Positions 53,880 through 63,281 of a DNA stretch of 64,000 bases are shown one piece after another. Location of the stretch: positions 620,001-684,000 of the forward strand of contig OZ345378.1 in assembly GCA_977006965.1 (NCBI GenBank). Direction: 5' to 3'. The position numbers and the translations under genes were made by a program. The notes under the pieces are model-generated. The model worked only from the letters and a program-made list of their open reading frames with translations, was not told where the DNA came from and searched no databases. This DNA comes from Phymatolithon calcareum. Lineage: Eukaryota; Rhodophyta; Florideophyceae; Hapalidiales. Positions within the stretch are counted from its first letter, which is position 1. Each line of letters starts with the position of its first letter.

Positions 53880-55112
53880 ATGTCCGCGGCGGAGGCAGAG
53901 GCCTATGAAGCGCGTCCTGCCACCGCCCGCATTCGTCTAGCGGCCGCGGCGTCTTCGTCTGTTGCGCTTGATGCGCTTTCCCTTTGTGAGGTATGCTGTG
54001 AGGAGTTACCAGCCGGTTCTCGTGCCGGTTGCAGTGGTTGCGCACATCGGTATTGTGCTCGTTGTGTTGGAACGTATTGGGAGGGGTTGATATTCTCCGG
54101 TGCTCATTCACGGCTTCATTGTATGTTCGGCGGCTGTGGGGTCGCCGCAACTGATGCAGATGTTGCGGCTGTTGTTCCTCGTCGCGTTTTCCGTCGAATG
54201 CTGTACTTCCGTGTTCGTGATCTACATATTGGAAATCCACATGCCCGTTTCTGTCCGGCAGACGGGTGTTGGGCGCTTGTGTGCGTCGAGGCACCCGACG
54301 GCACTTCCACTATCGTGTCTTGTAGTGAATGTCGTTCGCGTATGTGTTTTAAATGTGAACGTCAACTTCCAAATGAACCTTCCGAAGGTGATGAACATGA
54401 GTGTGTGACAAGACGCCCAGCTCCGAGACAGCGCTTGCTGTTCTCCCTTTGGGCATCAACGCATACGAAAAGCTGTCCTGAGTGTGGCACACGCATTCAA
54501 CGTAGTCGCGGTTGCTCACACATGACTTGCGCGCGTTGTGCGGCTTATTTCTGCTGGCGTTGTCGCGGATTCCTTCATGCGGACTGTCCGAGGCGAGGAC
54601 GCGCGTGCGTGTGTGACCGCCTGCTCACTGGTGCGGCGTATTCCGGGCTTGTTGCGGCTGCCATTCTTGGTGCACCGGTTCTGCTTACCGGGGCTGTCAT
54701 TGGCGGTGCACCGTGGTTGGTGTATAGACTGGTGAAGCGGAACAAGATGCGAGGTGCTGCGGAAGAGTTTCGCGATGGATATCATACCGGGTCAGGTGGG
54801 GACGGAGATCAGCCGTATGCATTCACATTCCTCCAGGAACAAGGTGGGCTGTTTGGAGTGGATGACTTGCGAGCGAGGGCGAGGTATGCGCATCGCGCTA
54901 GAATTGTGCTTGATTCCGACTCGGATTCTGAATCGGAGTCGTCGGACTCGGTGTCTACCGGCTATGACGACGCGGCACAGTTGGTAATGGAGGAGGTTGG
55001 GGAGGATGCCGCAATCGTTGACGAGCCGAGTGACGAACACGTTTGCGCGGAAAGTGTGCCTAGAATGACTGGCGTCAGGATTTATGAAACTGCTGCTGGG
55101 AACAGGGAATAG
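53880..55112 (+). CDS. RBR (RING-IBR-RING) E3 ubiquitin ligase with membrane segment
   Basis: Single exon, 410 residues, ATG in context GCCATGTCC. RING1 spans about 36-86 (CEVCCEELPAG ... HRYCARCV). The IBR spans about 105-175 (FCPADGC ... CSECRSRMCFKCE). RING2 spans about 199-229 (CPECGTRIQRSRGCSHMTC, then CARC ... FCWRC). Cys212 in R-G-C-S-H-M corresponds to the catalytic Cys that accepts ubiquitin in RBR ligases. Residues 253-284 are hydrophobic and could be a membrane span, as in RNF19/RNF144-type RBRs. The C-terminus is acidic with an Asp-Ser-Asp-Ser run at 345-358. Substrates are unknown. Three-way zinc ligand spacing looks complete, so the enzyme is probably active. Confidence 0.88.
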   Translation: MSAAEAEAYEARPATARIRLAAAASSSVALDALSLCEVCCEELPAGSRAGCSGCAHRYCARCVGTYWEGLIFSGAHSRLHCMFGGCGVAATDADVAAVVPRRVFRRMLYFRVRDLHIGNPHARFCPADGCWALVCVEAPDGTSTIVSCSECRSRMCFKCERQLPNEPSEGDEHECVTRRPAPRQRLLFSLWASTHTKSCPECGTRIQRSRGCSHMTCARCAAYFCWRCRGFLHADCPRRGRACVCDRLLTGAAYSGLVAAAILGAPVLLTGAVIGGAPWLVYRLVKRNKMRGAAEEFRDGYHTGSGGDGDQPYAFTFLQEQGGLFGVDDLRARARYAHRARIVLDSDSDSESESSDSVSTGYDDAAQLVMEEVGEDAAIVDEPSDEHVCAESVPRMTGVRIYETAAGNRE

Positions 55113-55653
55113 GGAAGTGGTTGTACGTTGCGTTATGTACCCCGAGCGCCTTTTTCTATCCCCTCTGTCTTCTCTGCCTGGTCGTGTCGTGATTGTTGTG
55201 TATAGAGTTGCCTTATCTCCGTTGAGGAACCGTATTGTACAAGCTGTTTTCTTTGAACCGGTCGAGCTCCACTTATGTAAAGGCATTTTCAAGTCCCTTT
55301 ACAAACTCGTTCTCCTCGCGCCACCTGACGACCCAAGTCTGTTTGGACGTTCTTCGAAGTCTATCCCATATCCATTCAGGCAGATACTGTTCAATCGTTA
55401 AACTCACCGAATGGGATGCTGTCCGGTAATGTTAGTCCAAGCACGGAAGCATGGGGAGACGGGAGAGGAGTCGGAGCAGGGTTTCACGTGAAAGCTCCGG
55501 GGAGCCCAATGCGGGTCAGAAGGTGCACACATTTGAAGCAGATCCCGAGTTCTATCTTTTGCCTACACATGCATCTGCACTATATTGTAGTTATTTGAAT
55601 GAGGACTGGTCGCCTCAAAATGCGGCTGCAAATGAAGAAGTAAATGCAGGCAG
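55113..55653. other. Intergenic, no gene recognised
   Basis: 3' flank of the RBR gene. Overlapping short ORFs have no recognised domain. Confidence 0.4.
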
Positions 55654-55699
55654 TCTCTGTGCTCTTCTGTTGCTCATGAGCAACAGAAGAGCACAGAGA
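55654..55699. repeat. Perfect 46-bp palindrome with no loop
   Basis: 23 bp ending TTCTGTTGCTCA are followed at once by their exact inverse complement. Beyond it, GCAGT pairs again with ACTGC after a 2-base bulge. It interrupts an open frame (55451-55912). Confidence 0.95.
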
Positions 55700-55835
55700 A
55701 ACTGCAGTTTCCAACATCCAATGCCTAATCTAGCATTGTCATTTTCCATGTGCGCGTTTAGTTCTTTTAGGACAAAGCTAAGCCATGCATATCTACGTGC
55801 AGATCTACCAGCATTCACGCGTGCTGTTCCTGCTT

Positions 55836-58548
55836 TTATTATTAGTAAAAGAAAATTCTATATCGCTCTTGTTGGAGATGCAGCGAACGAGGTAGCCCGT
55901 ACAGTTGCTTAGTTCCAGAAAAGACGACATTGGCGCTGAATTTGCATCGCGAACAATGGAGTCGATTGTGCAGTGGCTATCGCTTGTCTCGTTGTATTTC
56001 CCTACCAGTGCGGCTTGTTTTGGGCAACGAACACACGTAGCTCTTCTTCTGCACTACATTTAGTGACTCGTGCCGACGGCTGTAGCGCTAGGCGCTCAGA
56101 AACACGACGCCACAAGGGGCAGTGAAGACCAGGAGGGAAAAGGATCGGGAGAACACAAACGGAGGAAAGAGAGGCAAGCAAACAAAACCCCCAAGAAGAC
56201 AAACAGACAGAATAAGCGTGAAGATGTCGGCGTCGCCCTCCGGTGGGGACCTTGGCAGACCATCGACGTTGAGACAGGCCCACGAAAAGGGGAAAGGGGA
56301 CCTTGAGCGCGCTTGTCATCGCAGTGGCGTGTGCGGCGAAACGTTTGCAGTCAAGAAGGGGTGGGAGAATTTCAATTCCGCATGGTCGAATGGACGTGAA
56401 GGCGAGCTTGAGCGTGCGCCATCCAAGCAGTCGAGCCGAAATTCCAAGATCTCCCACCTTCCTTTACTCAGAGGAAGGAACAAACTATCTTAAATACTAC
56501 TAGCGAAGCGAAAAAAACAACGCATAGATAAGCGAGGAACAAGATTCTCCAATGGCCCGGCAGGTCGCCTACTATGGGCATCGTGAGGATGGCGATCCGA
56601 GTTGCGGGCGTACAGTCGCGACAAGAACAGCCAAAATTTGGCTAACAGCGGGCGCGACACCGGCGCCGTCCATCATCATTTCAGTACGTGAGCCGTGCGT
56701 GCTTGCGTGATGAAATGTCTTAAATTTTCGATCTTTCTCTTTGTTTTATGGATGGAACTATACAGGTCTCCACTGTATCAGGAACGTGCAGTGCCTCCTG
56801 AACCATTTGGTCTCCGCCACCTGAAGAAAACATACCGCATAGTCGCCAAACGTGCGCTTTATTAATACGTATTACCCGGTCGCAAGCATCAGGTGCAAAC
56901 CAATTCAAATGATTGCGGTAGACGATAATGGGCCCATGACTAGTCAAAACACGCAGCCACCGGTGGCTGTGGCTCCGGTGCCCCGGAGCCACCTTCCTTT
57001 ACTTTATCTTATATACTATTAGCGAAGCGAAAAAAATGTTTTTGCGCTGCAGCGCATGCGCATACGCGAGAGGCACTATTCCCTTACGGCCCCGCAGATC
57101 ACCTACTATGGGCATCCTGTTGATCTCCTATTGCGCAACCCGGTGTAACGGCTGTGCACAATTGAGAGAATTGACCAGGAAGCTAATGAACTGTACAGTG
57201 CCGTAGTCGCAAATATTTTATTTCTCCATTATTGCTTTTATTATTACTAAAAGAAAATTCTAAATCGCTCTTGTTGGAGATGCTGCGAACAGGGTAGCCC
57301 GTACAGTTGCTTAGTTCCAGAAAAGACGACATTGGCGCTGAATTCGCATCGCGAACAATGGAATCGATTGTGCAGTGGCTATCGCTTGTCTCGTTGTATT
57401 TCCCTACCAGTGCGGCTTGTTTTGGGCAACGAACACACGTAGCTCTTCTTCTGCACTACATTTAGTGACTCGTGCCGACGGCTGTAGCGCTAGGCGCACA
57501 GGAATACGACGCCACAAGGGGCAGTGAAGACCAGGAGAGAAAGGACCGGGAGAACACAAACGGAGGAAAGAGAGGCAAGCAAACAAAACCCCCAAGAAGA
57601 CAAACAGACAGAATAAGCGTGAAGATGTCGGCGTCGCCCTCGGGCGGCGACCTTGGCTGGGCCGTCGACTTTGATACAAACGCACGAAAAGGGGAAAGGG
57701 GACCTTGAGCGCGCTTGTCATCGCACTGGCTTGTGCGGCGAACGGTGGCGATCAAGAAGGTGTGGGAGAATTTCAATTCCGCATGGTCGAATGGACGTGA
57801 AGGCGAGCTTGAGCGTGGGCCATCCAAGCAGTCGAGCCGAAATTCGAAGAACTCCCACCTTTCTTTACTCAGAGGAAGGAACTAACTATCTTAAATACTA
57901 CCAGCGAAGCGAATAAAACAGCGCATAGATACGCGAGAGACACGATTCCCTTACGGCCGGGCAGATCACCCACCATTGGCATCGTGAGGATGGCGATCCG
58001 AGTTGCGGGAGTACAGTCACGAGAGAAACCGAAACCCGAGCTCTGAGGCGTACAGTCGCCGCAAGAACAGTCAAATAAACAGCGGGTGCGACACCGTCAC
58101 CGCCCATCATCATTGCAGTATGTGAGCCGTGCGTGCTTGCGTGATGAAATGTCTTAAATTTTCGATCTTTCTCTTTGTCTTATGGATAGAACTATACAGG
58201 TCTCCACTGTATCAGGAACGTGTAGTGTTTCCTGAACCATTTGATCACCGCCACACGTACGCTCTATTAATACGCTTTCCCCGGTCGCAAGCTTCAGGTA
58301 CAAACCGATTCTACTAGTTGCGGTAGACGATAATGGGCCCATTACTCAGTAGGCATAAGGTACAGCCACCGGAGCCATCTTCATTTACTCTTATCTTATA
58401 TACTTCTAGCGAAGCGAAAAAACAGCGCATACATACGCGAGAGACACGATTCCCTTACGGCCCGGCAGATCACCTACTATGAGCATCCTAAGTATCGCGA
58501 TCCGAGTGTACAGTACCGTAGTCGCAAATATTTTATTTCTCAATTATT
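55836..58548 (+). repeat. Tandem direct duplication, unit about 1.3-1.4 kb
   Basis: Unit 1 is about 55836-57234 and unit 2 about 57235-58548. Both start near TTATTATTA(G/C)TAAAAGAAAA and end near CCGTAGTCGCAAATATTT. Substitutions and small indels separate them, so the duplication is not brand new. Each unit holds a minus-strand frame ending LRVFVAQNKPHW (56002-56457 and 57404-57721). In unit 2 the frame is altered upstream, which argues against a functional protein. Confidence 0.85.
56495..58490 (+). repeat. Four copies of a 95-bp sub-repeat within the duplication
   Basis: TAGCGAAGCGAAAAAA followed by an AGCGCATA(G/C)ATACGCGAG-like segment, ACGATTCCCTTACGGCC and CAGATCACCTACTATG occurs at about 56495-56600, 57012-57118, 57893-57995 and 58399-58490. 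Two copies fall in each duplicated unit, roughly 500 bp apart. Confidence 0.8.
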
Positions 58549-59040
58549 GTATATACTGCTGCACATGCGGTGCCCGTTGTATCATGCATAACACGCAAGA
58601 GAAGCTCTCTGTACGGCGCTCTCGAACATATTCCGTCATCTCTTGCGATGATTCCTTTTGTTGGTTATTAGTATTGAGCGCAGTTATGAGCCGTTGGCAA
58701 CAACGGGAAATCGTTTCATTCCCAATTGGACTAGCATAGTTTGTTGACCTTTGTTGCTTCTAGTCCCTACTATCCTAGCGTGAGCGAGATTTACTGCGTC
58801 GTGCTCGTCTAGGCCCGGTACGTCACCAAAGACTGATCTTCAGCAACAAGCTTTACAGTATGTTCCCAAGTTTTTCCTGTCATATAATGCACGCACCCGC
58901 GCATGGCAGATGATCCCTTCCGTTGAGGCAGAGAAAGCACTCGGGGAGTGATAAGTTTCTCCACCAAAAGGCGAACTCTGTCGGCAACCACTCCAGAGTA
59001 TCCCGGATAACAAAGCAGCTCTCCACTCTCCTATACGACT

Positions 59041-59230
59041 TGTAATCACTGGGAGTGATAAGATAAAGAATGAGTTTATCTTGAAAAGGGGTGATCTCTC
59101 GCCGATGAGAAGATCAGATGCCCAGTCTAAGGTGCGATCAGGATCGCCGCTTCAAATGGGCAGGGGCGTTATGATATCGCAGAGAATGTAATTGTTCCTA
59201 ATTACTCTCGTGCAGCATTGCGTGTCTACA
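59041..59230 (-). repeat. Terminal direct repeat (LTR-like), 3' copy on the minus strand
   Basis: 190 bp, TG...CA ends on either strand (TGTAATCA and, inverted, TGTAGACA), apparently identical to 60273-60462. Identity means very recent insertion or gene conversion. Confidence 0.9.
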
Positions 59231-59279
59231 GTGCCCCATACACTCGAAGAGTGTATTAATCATTGATTCGGAATGTTTG

Positions 59280-59862
59280 CTTGGCCTTCTTCGCCAGCTT
59301 TTTCTTGCGTGTGTTGGACCCCGTCCTTCTTCGCCAGCTTTTACTGACCTTGATTTGGACCCCGTCCTTCTTCGCCGCTTTTTCCGGCCTTGGTTTGGAC
59401 CCCGTCCTTCTTCGCCGCTTTTACCGACCTTGAGTTGGACCCCGTCCTTCTTCGCCGCTTTTTCCGACCTTGAGTTGGACCCCGTCCTTCTTCGCCGCTT
59501 TTTCCGGCATTGATTTGGACCCCGTCCTTCTTCGCCGCTTTTTCCGACCTTGAGTTGGACCCCGTCCTTCTTCGCCGCTTTTTCCGGCATTGATTTGGAC
59601 CCCGTCCTTCTTCGCCGCTTTTCCCAGCCTTGATTTGGACCCCGTCCTTCTTCGCCGCTTTTCCCGGCCTTGATTTGGACCCGTCCTTCTTCGCCGCTTT
59701 TACCGACCTTGAGTTGGACCCCGTCCTTCTTCGCCGCTTTTACCGACCTTGATTTGGACCCCGTCCTTCTTCGCCGCTTTTACGGACCTTGAGTTGGACC
59801 CCGTCCTTCTTCGCCGCTTTTTCCGGCCTTGATTTGGACCCCGTCCTTCTTCGCCGCTTGTT
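59280..59862 (-). repeat. 40-bp minisatellite, about 14-15 units
   Basis: The unit CCCGTCCTTCTTCGCCGCTT plus TT(T/A)CC(G/A)(G/A)CCTTGA(G/T)TTGGAC repeats with substitutions and one 39-bp unit. Because 40 is not a multiple of three, successive units cycle through frames. On the minus strand they give Lys/Gly/Glu-rich peptides such as KAAKKDGVQ and KSGEEGRGP. It continues the 3' end of the gag-like ORF. Confidence 0.93.
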
Positions 59863-60118
59863 CGGTGCGCATTGGCATTCGAAGACTGTGTAGAGCCTTC
59901 TCTCTTGTCGATGACTCTGTGTAAGATACCGCCGTCATCGCCGGGGCTTCCTTCTTCTTCTCGTTGACCTCATCATCGTACCGTTTCCTCGCCTTCAAAA
60001 ACCTTGTCACAACTCTTGGGTCGAGACTTCGTAAAATTGGGTGGCTCACGGGTTGGAATAGCGCGGCGGTTGGTTGCCGATCGGTAGATTTCGCCGACGA
60101 AAGACTTCCGCTTCCCAT
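59780..60118 (-). CDS. Gag-like ORF of the TRIM-like element
   Basis: 112 residues from a true ATG at 60118, seven bases inside the inverted repeat. The core PILRSLDPRVVTRFLKARKR, then YDDEVNEKKKEAPAMTA, resembles the helical segment of retroelement Gag proteins (L-x-P-x-x-x-x-x-F-L-x-x-x-x-x-Y). The C-terminal 30 residues come from the minisatellite and are basic and Gly-rich, perhaps replacing a nucleic-acid-binding tail. No zinc knuckle. The Gag assignment is a weak resemblance. Confidence 0.4.
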   Translation of the reverse strand: MGSGSLSSAKSTDRQPTAALFQPVSHPILRSLDPRVVTRFLKARKRYDDEVNEKKKEAPAMTAVSYTESSTREKALHSLRMPMRTEQAAKKDGVQIKAGKSGEEGRGPTQGP

Positions 60119-60124
60119 GGTTCT

Positions 60125-60268
60125 TTTCTTTCCTGCAGGAGAATGTTTGAGTGTTAAGACGAAGATTGTTCAAGTTTGAATTGCAAATGGATGACCATCG
60201 AACCATTTGCAATTCAAACTTGAACAATCTTCGTCTTAACACTCAAACATTCTCCTGCAGGAAAGAAA
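60125..60268. repeat. Perfect 66-bp inverted repeat with 12-base loop
   Basis: 60125-60190 and 60203-60268 are exact inverse complements, separated by ATGACCATCGAA. The right arm lies 4 bp from the terminal repeat. No mismatch was seen in 66 pairs. Confidence 0.95.
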
Positions 60269-60272
60269 TTTC

Positions 60273-60462
60273 TGTAATCACTGGGAGTGATAAGATAAAG
60301 AATGAGTTTATCTTGAAAAGGGGTGATCTCTCGCCGATGAGAAGATCAGATGCCCAGTCTAAGGTGCGATCAGGATCGCCGCTTCAAATGGGCAGGGGCG
60401 TTATGATATCGCAGAGAATGTAATTGTTCCTAATTACTCTCGTGCAGCATTGCGTGTCTACA
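60273..60462 (-). repeat. Terminal direct repeat (LTR-like), 5' copy on the minus strand
   Basis: Second 190-bp copy. Read on the minus strand it precedes the gag-like ORF, so it would be the promoter-bearing copy. Confidence 0.9.
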
Positions 60463-60780
60463 GACTGTGAACCATGGAAGCTAACAGAACCAGTGCAGAA
60501 GAAACTCAAGATAACAGGTGCTAAGATGCTATGGAGAATAACGGAGAGACCAATAGCCGACGAAGCCAGGACACCAACCATCGACGTGGTAATGCGTGCC
60601 AGAGACCTACGATGGAACTGGCTTGGATACATCCTTAGAATGGACGAGCGCCACCTGGTCCGCCACGTGCTGCTACTATGCGTCAGATCAACGTTAGAAT
60701 CATTCTTTGGTGACGTACCTGGACGAGACGTAAAAGCCGCAGTCAAACTCACAAACAATATGATAGAATGGAAGACTTAG

Positions 60781-61333
60781 ACCCTCGAATCACTGCTAGC
60801 CCCATTAAGGGAAAAGGTAAAATGAATTAATGAATGAGTATGTTCCCAGAGTGCCTTCTCTGCCTCCTGCACAGCCTTTGCGGGACGTGTCCCCTCGCAG
60901 CAACCGAGTGCATGCATGATTGCAAAATCCACTGCCTTTTTGGGACATTCCAGCTGGGGTACTACTGCAGAATGAAAATGTTAGCGCTGACGTAGTTCTC
61001 GTCGAAGCCGAAAAAGAGCAAGCCCGCACTTTGGATCAAAATCAAATGTGCATCTCCACAGAGCTGAACCGTATTATTCTTTTTAAAGAATAATACAGTT
61101 CAGCTTTGTGGAATACTGAGGTCAACGGCAAATGCTCCAACTGAAGGCTCTTACAGAAGCAAACAAACCTGGATCGTGCGTGGGGTCACATTACTGTACT
61201 GTAGCTTCCTATCAGATCCCCTGGAGAATACAGAGATAACGGTACAGCATTATCTCCGAAAATCTCCTTTAATCACGGACTGACGGACGAATGGCGCCAG
61301 ATATCGAATAACGAAGTCTTCAATAATGGAGGT
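60781..61333. other. No gene; holds a palindrome
   Basis: Spacer between two LINE fragments. GAATTAATGAATGAG at about 60823 could be the simple-repeat tail of the first. A hairpin is at 61055-61112. Confidence 0.4.
61055..61112. repeat. 58-bp palindrome, two mismatches, no loop
   Basis: Arms starting TCCACAGAGCTGAAC and ending GTTCAGCTTTGTGGA meet at a TTTTAAA centre, with two mismatched pairs apart from the central one. Confidence 0.88.
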
Positions 61334-61771
61334 ATGAGTTTACTCCCCAACCATGATTGTGTGGCTGAGTGCTTTTCCAAGCGGAGTGATGAAGGTACAG
61401 TAGTTGCATGTGTCCAGTCATTCAATTGCATTCTAAAACTACTGTATAGCTACGACTACGATCGACATGCCGAAACGAAAATAATGTTTTTGTTCCGACA
61501 TATTATTCTTGTTTATGGATGTTTTCAAGAGGAAGATGTCGGCAAGGCACTCGACGTCAGCCTGCGCGCCAGAGATCAGCGATGGAATTGGCTTGGACAC
61601 ATACTCCGCATGGACGAGCACCGCACGGTCCGCCAAGTGCTTCTCCAGTGCATCAAACCAACCCCGGAATCACTTTTCAGCGACGTGCCCAACCTAAACG
61701 TACAAACAGCTCTACATATTGCAAAGGATGGAGTAGAATGGAGAAAACTTAGACCCTCGAAGTGCTGCTAA
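61334..61771 (+). pseudogene. Second LINE ORF2 C-terminal fragment
   Basis: From about 61540 the frame reads VSLRARDQRWNWLGHILRMD and then QVLLQCIKPTPESLFSDVPN, clearly paralogous to RARDLRWNWLGYILRMDE and VLLLCVRSTLESFFGDVPGR at 60590-60730. Both continue into GACCCTCGAA after the stop region. The N-terminal part is unrelated sequence, so this is a 5'-truncated copy. Confidence 0.75.
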
Positions 61772-62756
61772 CCTCACTTCGGGGAATTGCAGACTACAAT
61801 ATAATGTCGGCAGGGGAAATGTTCTCCGACAACCACGACTGTAAAAAGTGTGCAAACTTTCCCATTTTTGGAAAATATTTAAAAAACCGAGAATTCTGTG
61901 TCATAATATCTATGATTATTATGCTAATTTTTAGTGCGAGGTTTTGTGTCGAAAGCTTTTCGAAATATTCTCAAAACCTATGAATTCTAGTCAAATTTTT
62001 TTTGCCAAGGTGAGCTCTTTGTGGAACGCAATACGCAGTCATGGGCGACTGGAAAAGATGTTCGGGGCAACAATTTATTGAAAGGCATACTGCTGCCGCT
62101 CCATAACGCAAGAGTTTCAACGAGATCGCATTCGATGCTTACTGCAAGTTTCGACCGGGGTGCCAATGGTATTGCACAAAATTGATATCCTGTCTGATAT
62201 CTATGGCGAAGTCTCGAACGAGAAGATGACACGGTTCAACTCTTCAAATTTGTGAAAGGCCTGTGAAAAATCGTCGCCAGCATCACGCAGAACCTTCTTC
62301 ACTGTCTCGGTCAAGGTGCACATACATAGTTTATCGGTCCTTTCCAGACCGTCTGTGGCAGCGTGGCTACTGAATATGTCTCTCCCCCGCGGCGAATCCA
62401 CGACACCCGTTTCTATGACTTGGCTATTTGAACTTGTACATGGACAGGGAGTCTGGTGCAAATATGGAACCGACTATGGGCAGATTGGCCAGGAGAGTAA
62501 CAAATTTCGTTTTCCCATCTGCAGTGCCGAAACTTTCCGTTCAACATTCGCAATGCCGACACGAAAGAGTTCGGTCATTTTACGCCGAACGGATTGTTAT
62601 GACAACTCTGGGTCACTCGAACTTGTTGCCTCGTCTCGGGTATTCTTCACTGATCAATGTTCATCCACCCACCATGGTTGATGGCCCATCCGCTCGCCGT
62701 CGAACACCAATCTTGAGAGTACATACCATGAAGTGCGCATAAACCACAAGTTACTA
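61772..62756. other. Intergenic, possible exons unresolved
   Basis: Plus frames at 62316-62681 and 62428-62742 look partly protein-like and the second ends near a possible donor (CTTGAGA|GTACAT at about 62716). They could be upstream exons of the gene at 62757, but no phase-consistent model was fixed. Confidence 0.35.
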
Positions 62757-63281
62757 ATGCCCCCTCAACAACCGCGATCCGTCCTTGGGTCGCGATACCT
62801 ACCGCCGCCGCATCCATCTCTGGCCGGATTGGGCGGCTCGTCCGTACATCCGAACATGCAGCATTACGCCCTGCCGTACGGGTATCATGTGCCGGGCAGT
62901 TATGCCGTGTATGGCGGTGGAGCGTCCTCGCGTGCCGGGCCGCACTGGGGACCGCCGGTACCGCAGCAGCATCGTTGGGAGAATGGACGGCTTGTTTTAC
63001 CGAGTTGTCAAACGCTTTTTCAGATTGCGGAGAGGTCGCCTTGGAGCGATGTTGCACGTATACAGCCTAATGGGGAGCGATTTGTTCCACCCGTTGAGGT
63101 CTGGCAGCCGCATAATAAGATGAAGGTTCCGCTTGATGGTGTGTCTGTTAGCGCGCAGTATTCGACTATGGCGTTGGTGTCGGATGGTATGCGGCATTTG
63201 CCGGTCAGTGTGAAACCGTTTGTTGGAAAGCGTGTGGATAAGACTGGGAAATATGGAGCACAGGGTAATGCGCGAGGTTAG
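62757..63281 (+). CDS. Hypothetical Pro/Gly-rich protein (174 aa)
   Basis: Starts at the ATG at 62757; an in-frame GTG lies eight codons upstream. The N-terminal 85 residues are Pro, Gly, Tyr and His-rich (LPPPHPSLAGLGG; YALPYGYHVPGSYAVYGGG), as in low-complexity RNA-binding or scaffold proteins. The C-terminal half is mixed and looks folded (SCQTLFQIAERSPWSDVARI; VEVWQPHNKMKVPLDGVSV; VSVKPFVGKRVDKTGKYG). GC content and codon use resemble the gene island, which supports a real gene. I do not recognise the family and it may be the last exon of a longer gene. Confidence 0.5.
   Translation: MPPQQPRSVLGSRYLPPPHPSLAGLGGSSVHPNMQHYALPYGYHVPGSYAVYGGGASSRAGPHWGPPVPQQHRWENGRLVLPSCQTLFQIAERSPWSDVARIQPNGERFVPPVEVWQPHNKMKVPLDGVSVSAQYSTMALVSDGMRHLPVSVKPFVGKRVDKTGKYGAQGNARG

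Larger units (their letters stand above)
59041..60462 (-). mobile_element. TRIM-like element: 190-bp identical terminal repeats, gag-like ORF, minisatellite
   Basis: The 190-bp direct repeats 59041-59230 and 60273-60462 look identical by eye, begin TGTAATCACTGGG and end GTGTCTACA, so carry TG...CA ends. GACT flanks both sides (59037-59040 and 60463-60466), a 4-bp target duplication confirmed by the interrupted LINE frame. On the minus strand the interior contains, in order, a 66-bp inverted repeat, a gag-like ORF (60118-59780) and a 40-bp minisatellite. No protease, RT or integrase. Size and layout resemble TRIM or gag-only (TR-GAG) elements mobilised in trans. No clear tRNA primer site was found. 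Confidence 0.8.
58900..60780 (+). pseudogene. Non-LTR retrotransposon ORF2 C-terminal fragment, split by an LTR-like element
   Basis: Before 59041 the frame reads RITKQLSTLLYD; after 60462 it resumes DCEPWKLTEPVQKKLK. Joining across the insertion and removing one GACT copy restores the LINE motif L-x-Y-x-C-E-x-W-x-L. It continues with ITGAKMLWRITE and RARDLRWNWLGYILRMDERH, the LINE C-terminal region. The frame then stays open to 60780. RT catalytic motifs lie further upstream and are not visible. A related fragment is at 61334-61771. Confidence 0.7.

Noticed and set aside
53004-54294. Minus-strand ORFs of 228 and 203 codons
   Set aside because: Antisense shadows of BCAS2 and the RBR gene.
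59198-59590. Lys/Gly/Glu-rich ORF of 130 codons considered as a separate gene
   Set aside because: Produced entirely by the 40-bp minisatellite; the frame changes with every unit.
59280-59862. CRISPR array
   Set aside because: Units are contiguous 40-bp repeats without unique spacers, in eukaryotic DNA.
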